Assembly (NCBI RefSeq): GCF_022808695.1 | Contig: NZ_JAKZKW010000005.1 | Coordinates: forward strand, 104,395-168,394 | Reading direction: 5' to 3' | Length of the DNA stretch: 64,000 nt | Origin: Fundidesulfovibrio soli | GTDB lineage: Bacteria; Desulfobacterota; Desulfovibrionia; Desulfovibrionales; Desulfovibrionaceae | Shown here: positions 17,531 through 25,292 of the stretch, piece by piece | How positions within the stretch are numbered: position 1 is the first letter of the stretch | Layout: every line of letters starts with the position of its first letter | Made by a program: the position numbers and the translations under genes | The notes under the pieces: generated by a model | Told to the model about the DNA's origin: nothing | The model's database searches: none | Seen by the model: the letters and a program-made list of their open reading frames with translations, nothing else

Positions 17531-20056
17531 ATGCTCTTAGAAAAAGTCAAAATGCTTTTAGAAGACAACCTTGCTAAGTGGTGTGAACTAGAAAAGCTGT
17601 GTCAGGAGCACGGTTTTTTTGATGAATTTGATTTTAGCGGCTTATCACCTGACTCTGGCAAGTTGTCTAAAATATACGAATTCCTAAGCTGCCCTCCACT
17701 CACATTAACCGTCGCGGGTACGACTTCTTCTGGCAAAAGTACTGTCCTCAATATGATGCTAAAGGCGCAGTTGCTTCCATCGGACCCGAGGGAAATGAGT
17801 GCTGGCATAGTAGAGATTGTAGACTCTAAGACAACTGAGTTTGAATGTTATTATGATTTAAAGATTGATGAAAATAGCGCACCATTCCTCAAGTACCATG
17901 ATATTTCCCAGGATGATGTTTGCAAAAATCTTGAAATTTACATGAATGATGACAGGGAAAATGGTAGGAACCGGTTTTATCGGGTTAAGCACCCAATGCA
18001 TGTCAAAGAGGTTCTTTCTAATGTCGTTTCGAAAAATATCGACATGCGACTTGTCGACTTGCCTGGATGGTCTCATGCCGCACACAATGTTGTTGATGAC
18101 ATCTATAGCTTAGTTGATGGGTCACTTTGGCTTTTTTTAATTGATTTTGTAGATCCTGATGAGGAGAAGTTGAAACAAAATGTGCAAAAAATGCTTTCGC
18201 GGGTGAAGCTTTTAGGTGCGTCACTCGACTCTATATTGTTTGTGTTTACGAAGTTTGATGTTTATTTGAAAAATAATATGAAGGGATCTGCTCAAGAGAG
18301 CGGTGATTCGCGCCTTGTGAAGGCGAAAAACAGCCTTCAAAAAATTATAACGAGTGTGGCAAGGTCGGTCTTCGCACAGGGAAAAGACAACAAAGAGATT
18401 GAGTTAAGTGACATTAGGTTTACTGCGATATCGCCAGAGCCAGCTCTCCATGCTCTTATTTGTGAAGAACTATTGAAAGGTGACCCTGGAGATGACAGGT
18501 TGATTGACTCGATTAGGTTCTTGCGCGGTAGTTATGCCTGTCTAATTGAAGCTGATTTCTTAGACAATCTACAGGGGAATCCTCGACTCTGGTCGCAGGA
18601 AGACAAAGTTCTGTTTGTTGAGCAGGTTAAGGAGAATAGTGGCGCAAATTCTTTTTATCTGGGTCTTCAGAATCACTTAAGAGATAGTTTTGAGGGTTTG
18701 GTCATGCCCTCATTTTTTAGACTTATCGACTCTGTTGTTGGCGTCGGTGCTTATGATGATATTGATGGTGGCACACTTAATATAGGGCCCCTTGCTCGAT
18801 TTCAAATTTCCCTTGATAACGTGAAAAGCACCTTGGAGCATACAAAGGTAGAAATTTTAGAAAAATTTGAAAAACTACGCGCCAGCATTAATCAGGCTTA
18901 TGAGAAAGACAAGGGCGTATTGAAGCAGTTTATAAATAATCTGAAAACTACTGTAAAAGAAAGTCTTAGGGATGACACGGCGACTCTTCGCTTTTCGCAG
19001 TCAGTAAAAGAAGAGGTTGCTAGTTTTCATTTGGCTCACGCAGCCAAATGGGGAATGAACATAAATGATTTATATGTATTTGGAGCATTGCCAGAGCGCC
19101 TGGACAGTAAATACAGGAGCCAAATTGACGTTTTGACAAGACAATTTTCATCACTAGACTTTGACGAACTATTGTCAATTTTTAAAGAGTCTGTTTTGCA
19201 TGAAACATATATTAAAACAAAAGCAGATTTTGATGTGTTTAAGGGGTTTCTTCAGGGGTCTGCGATCGCGAAAAAGGCATACGAAGAAGGTTTGACTGGA
19301 CATGTTGGAACAATTGGAGGCAGGGAGCCAGACCTTGATAAGTATTTAGTGTATTACGATGGAATTCGCAATAACGTTGCATATGCAATTGTCTTTTCTT
19401 TCGAGCAGGCACTTGACAGTATTCACCAAGATCTGAAAAGAGCAGTCACAACCTGTCTTGAGTGTTATCATTTAAATACAGTTACATCGATAAGGCTGTT
19501 GGCGATCGATCATTGCGTTAATCTTCCTTCATTGCCAACAGTGTCGTTTGATAAGTATGGAGCCATTAAGATACCAAAGTTCAGGCCGAAGTGTTTGATA
19601 GAGAGTGTTATTGAGCCGATGAAGATGTTTATACCCTATGTGGAGAAAGAAAAAAGAACAGTCTATTGGACAATAGATATATTCAAATGGTTCCCTCGAG
19701 AGAAAGTAGTTGAAGTTAATAAGGTAAAAGAGAGCGAAATTACAAAATATACTATTGCGCCAATCAGGAGTCTATTTGATGAAAACGCTGCATATATTAA
19801 AAATAGTAGCTTTGAGATGACCATGATTTTGCTGGATAACATTGTGGCTGCCTTTGAAGAGCAAATAAACAATCATAACACGTCATATGATACTATCATC
19901 TCTACAGTTATACAGGACGCTGTCAGAGAAAGGGAGTCGTTTGAAAATTTAGAGATTGAGCAAAGGCAGTGTTTAATTTCTTCGATAGCCACAAGTTTTG
20001 ATGCACTTTGTGGTTCATATGATATGCTTAAGGGTGAATGCTTGACCGGGTATTAG
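17531..20056 (+). CDS. Dynamin-like GTPase A of the island defence operon
   Basis: 841 residues from the ATG at 17531 (GAGGAAGG upstream; an in-frame start at 17495 is also possible). The GTPase signatures are in order: G1 P-loop GTTSSGKS (63-70), a G2-like threonine region, G3 VDLPGW and G4 FTKFD. A long helical stalk-like region follows (coiled segments around VKSTLEHTKVEILEKFEKLR) to the C-terminus. Bacterial dynamin-like proteins work in pairs on membranes; the next gene encodes a second one. The LeoA/LeoBC (Eleos) anti-phage pair is the nearest named system I know with this logic. Codon use is far more AT-rich than in flanking genes, indicating transfer. Confidence 0.88.
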   Translation: MLLEKVKMLLEDNLAKWCELEKLCQEHGFFDEFDFSGLSPDSGKLSKIYEFLSCPPLTLTVAGTTSSGKSTVLNMMLKAQLLPSDPREMSAGIVEIVDSKTTEFECYYDLKIDENSAPFLKYHDISQDDVCKNLEIYMNDDRENGRNRFYRVKHPMHVKEVLSNVVSKNIDMRLVDLPGWSHAAHNVVDDIYSLVDGSLWLFLIDFVDPDEEKLKQNVQKMLSRVKLLGASLDSILFVFTKFDVYLKNNMKGSAQESGDSRLVKAKNSLQKIITSVARSVFAQGKDNKEIELSDIRFTAISPEPALHALICEELLKGDPGDDRLIDSIRFLRGSYACLIEADFLDNLQGNPRLWSQEDKVLFVEQVKENSGANSFYLGLQNHLRDSFEGLVMPSFFRLIDSVVGVGAYDDIDGGTLNIGPLARFQISLDNVKSTLEHTKVEILEKFEKLRASINQAYEKDKGVLKQFINNLKTTVKESLRDDTATLRFSQSVKEEVASFHLAHAAKWGMNINDLYVFGALPERLDSKYRSQIDVLTRQFSSLDFDELLSIFKESVLHETYIKTKADFDVFKGFLQGSAIAKKAYEEGLTGHVGTIGGREPDLDKYLVYYDGIRNNVAYAIVFSFEQALDSIHQDLKRAVTTCLECYHLNTVTSIRLLAIDHCVNLPSLPTVSFDKYGAIKIPKFRPKCLIESVIEPMKMFIPYVEKEKRTVYWTIDIFKWFPREKVVEVNKVKESEITKYTIAPIRSLFDENAAYIKNSSFEMTMILLDNIVAAFEEQINNHNTSYDTIISTVIQDAVRERESFENLEIEQRQCLISSIATSFDALCGSYDMLKGECLTGY

Positions 20057-20083
20057 TGCAAATCTCCCTGGAGGGGTCTTTCT

Positions 20084-22342
20084 ATGAAGGCTTGGCGTGA
20101 AGCTTGTCTTGACCTGGAGAAAGAAACAGCAAAGCTAAAATTGCTGTATCAATTTTTTTGTGATTATTCTGCCAAAAAGGCTACTTACTCAAATTTAGTC
20201 AGTGATTCTAGATGGTCAGAGGCTTTAAATGCTCTTGAAAGTAGAATTAAGGACAGGCTTTTTAAAATTGCAGTAGTTGGGATGGAGAAGGCTGGCAAAA
20301 GTACATTTATAAATGCTTGGCTGGGCGATGAAATTTTGCCGTACGCTCCGGAACGTTGTACATATACAACTACAAATATTATATCTGTTGATTCTGACGA
20401 CAAGCAAGCGCTTTGTGTAAATTTTCACACACGTGAGTCTTTCGAAGAAATGGTGCAGAATCTGACATGCGAGTCTGGGACTGAAACAGATGAACAAAGG
20501 CGAGCGCTATCTGACTTGAACAACATTAATACTTATAACAAATCCATACACGAGCAATTGAAACTCGCTGAGGCTTCGAATTTCAGTTGGCGTTATGGCT
20601 TTACTAACTTGTCCAGCATTAAAGATCAGCTTTCTAAGTATGTTTCAAACCCAGAATATATATATGCCGTCAGAGGTGTCACTTTATATACTTCCAGACT
20701 TATACAAGTTCATGATGTGGCCTTTTATGACGTTCCAGGATTAAATTCTGGGCTTAGACGTCACCAGCAAGAAACTAAAGACATCTTGAATGATTGCGAT
20801 GCAATAATCATTGTTCAAGACATAGAGAGGCCAAGTTTAACGGATAGCGAAAAGAGAATCATTCAATACGCAACCGAAAAAGTGTATGGCTCTTCAATTT
20901 CAGATAAGGCGTTTGTTTTTTTATCGAAAACTGATAAAATAAGATCGGGAAGTGTTTTACGCTCAAATTTAGGCATTGCCAAGCAACAGTGGCTTGAGTT
21001 GGCGAGAATACCTGATAATAAAATTTTTTTTGGTTCCCCAGGTGCCCATTTAATTTTGAATACAAATGCGTCTGAGGATTTAATTGAGCAAGTTGGAAGT
21101 AAAGACAAAATTGCGCATTTCGTTAATTATCTTTCTGACGAATCTGGTTTTTCGAAGGAAGAGATTCTAGGCGTAAGTCGATCAGTTGAAAGGATTAACA
21201 ACTTTGTTTTGAATGAAGCAACTCAAAATTTGAAACAATACTTTAACACTATAAAAAGTACCCTAGTTGCAGAAGTTAGCGCTGCTATCATTGATGGAGC
21301 TAGGGACGCCGAAAGCGCTGAACTTGTATCGCTTACTGATGAAGCTCATTACAAAAGCCTGCTTAAAGCGCATATGATGAACGTCATACGCGCACTCGAT
21401 GCAAAGTTACTCAGTGACTTGAACGGCTCGGCAGGTGATGATTCGTTTACAGCTAGAGTTTCTAAATCTATGCACTCTGCGCTGATAAACTTAGTAGAGT
21501 CAAATCCTCTTTTCGCTGAATTTTCTTCGCAGAAGGCTTGCATAACCAATATTTTGCTTTCACTTGAATTGGCTAAGTCTTCTCCTGGTTTAAGTAATGA
21601 AGTTGTACGGCAGGCTGTATACCGTACTGTTTTATCAGAAATGGAAAACATTGCCTATAAGCTTTCATCAAGATTAGGAGACGAAATTGATTTGCTTTTA
21701 TCGCGAAGGCAGGGCGAGCTTTATGATTTAATAGATCTTAGAAGGGCAATTGAAAATAATTATAAAATCTCAATCACTAAAGAATTGGCGGTGGCGTTTA
21801 GGTGCTTGTTCATGCGCTACGGCAAAATGCTCATGGATTTATTTTTATTGTATCCCTTGGGTAACGAACAGCGAGAAAACTTTGCTAAATATGAATCTGA
21901 TCTATCTGCTTTTGAATCATATATAGTTGGCATAGAGGTTGACAATTCCTTGGATTTCAAAAAGATTCGGTCTCGTATTAGACCAGGAAAAGGAAATCTT
22001 TCCTCGGGATCTAATAATGATGATTCGGTTTCTGGAGCAATATTTGAAGAAATTTTGAATGACTTAAATGCTTTCAAGTATTATATATCTTACCCAAATT
22101 TTTATGCATCTGGTTTTACAGCGTTTATCGATATAGAATTAAATTCTTTGTGCGCTAAACTTACTGACGACCGGGTTAGAGATGCAATTTGCCTGCGCTT
22201 TATCGATTCTGTTTATTCAAACGAGCCTGCCGTAATTTCTCAGTTGCCTAAGGAATTAAAAGATTCAATGCATCGCGCCTCAGAGGCATTAGCGTCATAC
22301 AACGCTATGTGCGAGTTTTATGATCAAAATTATATTGGCTAG
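20084..22342 (+). CDS. Dynamin-like GTPase B of the island defence operon
   Basis: 752 residues. G1 GMEKAGKS (66-73) in FKIAVVGMEKAGKSTFINAW, a G2-region threonine pair in CTYTTTNI, G3 DVPGLNSG and G4 FLSKTDKI make it a dynamin-superfamily GTPase. The first ~55 residues form a helix before the G domain, as in other bacterial dynamins. The C-terminal half is helical with hydrophobic patches (LFMRYGKMLMDLFLLYPLGN) that could contact membrane. It starts 27 bases after GTPase A with GGAGG upstream and ends 6 bases before the hydrolase gene. Pairing of two different dynamins suggests a hetero-oligomer. Confidence 0.9.
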   Translation: MKAWREACLDLEKETAKLKLLYQFFCDYSAKKATYSNLVSDSRWSEALNALESRIKDRLFKIAVVGMEKAGKSTFINAWLGDEILPYAPERCTYTTTNIISVDSDDKQALCVNFHTRESFEEMVQNLTCESGTETDEQRRALSDLNNINTYNKSIHEQLKLAEASNFSWRYGFTNLSSIKDQLSKYVSNPEYIYAVRGVTLYTSRLIQVHDVAFYDVPGLNSGLRRHQQETKDILNDCDAIIIVQDIERPSLTDSEKRIIQYATEKVYGSSISDKAFVFLSKTDKIRSGSVLRSNLGIAKQQWLELARIPDNKIFFGSPGAHLILNTNASEDLIEQVGSKDKIAHFVNYLSDESGFSKEEILGVSRSVERINNFVLNEATQNLKQYFNTIKSTLVAEVSAAIIDGARDAESAELVSLTDEAHYKSLLKAHMMNVIRALDAKLLSDLNGSAGDDSFTARVSKSMHSALINLVESNPLFAEFSSQKACITNILLSLELAKSSPGLSNEVVRQAVYRTVLSEMENIAYKLSSRLGDEIDLLLSRRQGELYDLIDLRRAIENNYKISITKELAVAFRCLFMRYGKMLMDLFLLYPLGNEQRENFAKYESDLSAFESYIVGIEVDNSLDFKKIRSRIRPGKGNLSSGSNNDDSVSGAIFEEILNDLNAFKYYISYPNFYASGFTAFIDIELNSLCAKLTDDRVRDAICLRFIDSVYSNEPAVISQLPKELKDSMHRASEALASYNAMCEFYDQNYIG

Positions 22343-22348
22343 CTGATT

Positions 22349-23383
22349 ATGTACTTGTTGGAGTGCCCCGGGAATGGGATTTGCTATGCAAGCTCAAACG
22401 AACTAGCTCAGTATAAATGCATTTATTGCAATGGTTTTTTCATTTATAATGCTGTGTTGGATTGTTATGAGCATGCCCCTGGCGCTCTGCTCAGATGTTG
22501 CAAGTGTAATACAGTGTCATCGATACCGCTAAATATGTCAAAGCATTATTCCTGCAGTTGTGGAGAAGTTTATGAAAACACACTGTGTCTTCCTGATTTT
22601 GGTACAAATTTTTCAGCAGGCTCTTCCATGTATTTACTTCGAAATCCGCGATCAGAAAATACCAACATTAAATCGTTAGTCCTTGTGCATGGCTATCTCT
22701 CTAATGTCCAATCTGTTGGTGATAAATATTTTGAAAATTTTCTTGAGGTTTTGGCTGGTTCAAATTGGCTTGGGGCTGTGTATGGTTTTTCTTGGGATTC
22801 TTTAGGCATTGACACCTTGATAACCCAAGTTCTTTGGGGTGCATTGACGCCGATTGCTTTGCTACGTAAATTAAATGTTTTCTCATGGCCGCTTGCCTTG
22901 TTAAATGCGTATAGTAATATAGTTAGACATTGGGAGTCAGCAAAGCTGAACGCAAAAGTCGCTTCGAATTTCCTTCCTTCACTACTTGTGCAAGAGTTTT
23001 GCGGTCACAAATCTAGGCCTAAAATATCATTCCTAGCACACTCTTTGGGTGCTAAACTAGTGCTAGATGCCATGTCGATGCATGACAAAAGCAAATCACT
23101 TTTTGACATCGACAATTTAATACTCTGTGGGGCTGCCTGCGGAAATGATTATGATTTTGCAAATATTCTCAATAATATCGAAGGTTCAATTTTCAATTTT
23201 TTTAATTCTTCAGATTATGTTTTGGGGAAAATATTCGCTGCAGCTGAATCTTGTGTACCTTTAGGCATTTCGCCATTGACCATTGGCTCCAATCGCGTGA
23301 TTAATATTGATTGCGAGGGTTGTGGTCATTCTTATTTGAAATACATCTCAAAATTTTCAAATAATTTGATTTTCATGAATTGA
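22349..23383 (+). CDS. Alpha/beta hydrolase (DUF726-like) with N-terminal zinc-ribbon, dynamin operon gene 3
   Basis: 344 residues. Cysteine pairs C24/C27, C50-C53 and C69/C71 suggest one or two zinc ribbons in the first ~80 residues. The rest is an alpha/beta hydrolase: oxyanion strand LVLVHGYLS (111-118), nucleophile elbow AHSLGA (S232), a late aspartate (D270 or D289) and H327 in GCGHSYL as candidate triad. The layout and the phrase ISFLAHSLGAKLVLDAM resemble DUF726/TMCO4-type hydrolases. A hydrophobic helix (~160-190) could sit in membrane. Lipase-like effectors are known in anti-phage systems, so lipid attack on infection is a reasonable guess. Substrate unknown. Confidence 0.8.
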   Translation: MYLLECPGNGICYASSNELAQYKCIYCNGFFIYNAVLDCYEHAPGALLRCCKCNTVSSIPLNMSKHYSCSCGEVYENTLCLPDFGTNFSAGSSMYLLRNPRSENTNIKSLVLVHGYLSNVQSVGDKYFENFLEVLAGSNWLGAVYGFSWDSLGIDTLITQVLWGALTPIALLRKLNVFSWPLALLNAYSNIVRHWESAKLNAKVASNFLPSLLVQEFCGHKSRPKISFLAHSLGAKLVLDAMSMHDKSKSLFDIDNLILCGAACGNDYDFANILNNIEGSIFNFFNSSDYVLGKIFAAAESCVPLGISPLTIGSNRVINIDCEGCGHSYLKYISKFSNNLIFMN

Positions 23384-23386
23384 ATT

Positions 23387-24838
23387 ATGTCGCTCAAAAA
23401 TTTAATCAGATCTGATCTTCACCCCTGTGAATTTTCTATTCTTAATAATTTTCTGAATACTTTATTTTATGACAAAGATTTAAAGCTCTCCAGGAGCACT
23501 TCTCTAGGTGGTGCAGATATTTCCCTATATCAAAGAGGGTCTACTATCACTAGAAAGGCCATAGGAAAATTTGATGATCTTTTTGATTCCGTCAACTATG
23601 ATCATTTTATTCGCACGGCTTCTTTCGTAGGCAGTGGGGTTTCTAGGCTCGATTTTGCAAATTTATTTTTTGCCTCTGTATTGAATTCTAAGGTTACAGT
23701 TAATGCTGTTTTTGGCCACGATTCTTCTTGCGAGCTATATGATTTATGTAACGTGGCTGAGTTTTACTCAGAATATTGTAAAAATACATATTTTCCTTAT
23801 GACATTGAAACTGCTAGGGCAGGTGGAAATTTATACATCAAATTTTCCTTCGATGTGTATGCAAACATTGTAGACTACTCTGATGATGTTTCTCCTGAGT
23901 TACGTGGCGAGTATAAAAATTACTTCTTGTCAGGTGCTTACAACTACGCGTTAACTAAATATTCATTAAGCAGGCTCCGGCAAAGGTTTGATAACTTTTT
24001 AGGATACGCACATTTGTTTCATGGTGTAAGTGATTTGAATTTTTCGAGTTTAAATCGATTTAGTGTGCTTGTAGAGTCTCAATCTGGAGCTATTTTCGAA
24101 TTATGCTCACGAAAACCGTTATCATTGAATCCTCCACTGCGCTCACATCATTATTCACACGCTCCTGCTAATGTCAGGTCATCATTTTTTTTGCTCAACG
24201 ATTTGAACTGCATTTTTTCTGCCGCTAATAACATAGTATCTTTTTATAATGGCGGACTCTTTGAGTACGCATATTTAGAGTCTTGGATCACCATCGAAAA
24301 GTATTTTGGTTGCAATTTTGATATTTCCGAGACCTTGTCTTCAAGGCTTGCTGTTGTTTTCCATGTTGCATGGCATACGAATTATAGTTTGGGGAAGCGC
24401 CTTTTTAAGTCTTTATATAGAATCCGTTCGACTATTGTTCACGAGCGTAATGCTTGCGCAGAGGATGTTCGCAAGGCTTTTCGCACGATTGCCAAATTTT
24501 TTGAAAAGAGTATTATTAGTTATCGCGCAGGAAATTCCATCACACTTCTGGATGAGTCTCTACATTTAATCTCGTACCCCGATAGATTCGTATTTCCAGA
24601 TTTGTGCAGGTTCATGTTTTCGACACTGAATTTTCTTAGCTATTCTGTGGCCAACTATAACCTGCAAATCGGCGAGGAAAGTGATAGTCTTTCTTCATTT
24701 AGAAAAATCATTGACTCAATGTCAAGAGAATTGTATTCTAAAGATAGTTGCGACAAAACGGATTACTTTTCATCTGAATACTTGTCCATGTTAGAGCTTG
24801 GCTTTTCAGAATGCTTTCTTCCACTCTTGAAAAACTAG
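23387..24838 (+). CDS. HEPN-motif protein, dynamin operon gene 4
   Basis: 483 residues, starting 3 bases after gene 3. The N-terminal ~270 residues are unrecognised. The C-terminal part (~285-400) looks like an ApeA-type HEPN domain: YLESWITIEKYFG, then SSRLAVVF, then FKSLYRIRSTIVHERN. It contains a perfect R-x4-H motif (R347-STIV-H352), the catalytic signature of HEPN ribonucleases used by many defence and toxin systems. It could therefore be an RNase effector, or a sensor with a HEPN scaffold. The gene is as AT-rich as the other three and is the last before the tRNA junction. Confidence 0.7.
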   Translation: MSLKNLIRSDLHPCEFSILNNFLNTLFYDKDLKLSRSTSLGGADISLYQRGSTITRKAIGKFDDLFDSVNYDHFIRTASFVGSGVSRLDFANLFFASVLNSKVTVNAVFGHDSSCELYDLCNVAEFYSEYCKNTYFPYDIETARAGGNLYIKFSFDVYANIVDYSDDVSPELRGEYKNYFLSGAYNYALTKYSLSRLRQRFDNFLGYAHLFHGVSDLNFSSLNRFSVLVESQSGAIFELCSRKPLSLNPPLRSHHYSHAPANVRSSFFLLNDLNCIFSAANNIVSFYNGGLFEYAYLESWITIEKYFGCNFDISETLSSRLAVVFHVAWHTNYSLGKRLFKSLYRIRSTIVHERNACAEDVRKAFRTIAKFFEKSIISYRAGNSITLLDESLHLISYPDRFVFPDLCRFMFSTLNFLSYSVANYNLQIGEESDSLSSFRKIIDSMSRELYSKDSCDKTDYFSSEYLSMLELGFSECFLPLLKN

Positions 24839-25030
24839 AATATTCATTGCATCAATTTTAAATAAATTTTTAATTTTTTCTTATACTTTAGTCTTTAAAT
24901 TGAGATGTGGTTCTTGTGGCCTGATGTCACCACATTTCATAACTTTCTGCCGTTATTTACCACTTGGCGTGTGACATCACTTTGATAAACTCGCCGTATT
25001 TCAAGGTGTTACCACTTTGGCACCCATTCA
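24839..25030. other. Spacer between defence operon and tRNA fragment
   Basis: AT-rich at first, with no gene. Composition shifts towards chromosomal DNA across this spacer. No clear terminator for the operon was identified. Confidence 0.4.
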
Positions 25031-25074
25031 TGGTATTCAAGAGGTCGTCGGTTCGATTCCGTCCAGCTCCACTA
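25031..25074 (+). tRNA. 3' half of a tRNA gene (best match tRNA-Ala), probable island attachment site
   Basis: The sequence runs from an anticodon-arm-like segment through a variable region (GAGGTC), a T-arm with TTCGATT loop, and a 3' acceptor strand CAGCTCCA. It matches the 3' half of a deltaproteobacterial tRNA-Ala (GGC-type), whose 5' strand would be GGGGCTG. No 5' acceptor strand, D-arm or intact anticodon stem precedes it, and the end reads CTA rather than CCA. Islands that integrate into tRNA 3' ends leave exactly such a fragment at one junction. It is not a functional tRNA gene. Confidence 0.65.
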
Positions 25075-25082
25075 CACATTTC

Positions 25083-25122
25083 AAGGGGTTAGATCGCAAG
25101 ATCTAACCCCTTCGACTTTTTT
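25083..25122 (+). terminator. Strong rho-independent terminator after tRNA fragment
   Basis: AAGGGGTTAGATC/GATCTAACCCCTT is a perfect 13-bp stem with a GCAA loop, followed by CGACTTTTTT. It is probably the native terminator of the tRNA gene and belongs to the chromosome side of the junction. Confidence 0.9.
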
Positions 25123-25292
25123 CGAAGTCAATATCGGTGGGCAAGGCCTATCGTCCCCCAGGCTGCGCTAGCCCAGCGACGCTCCATCACCCCTGCTAGG
25201 TCATCCCAGAAGTATGCCACTCGAGGGGTGCTCGATCCATCCCTCTGACGACGATAGATATCTGAGTTCGTCAGCCTGTTCTCCCAGGACGC

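Noticed and set aside
25031..25074. Complete tRNA gene
   Set aside because: No 5' acceptor strand, D-arm or intact anticodon stem upstream; only the 3' half is present.
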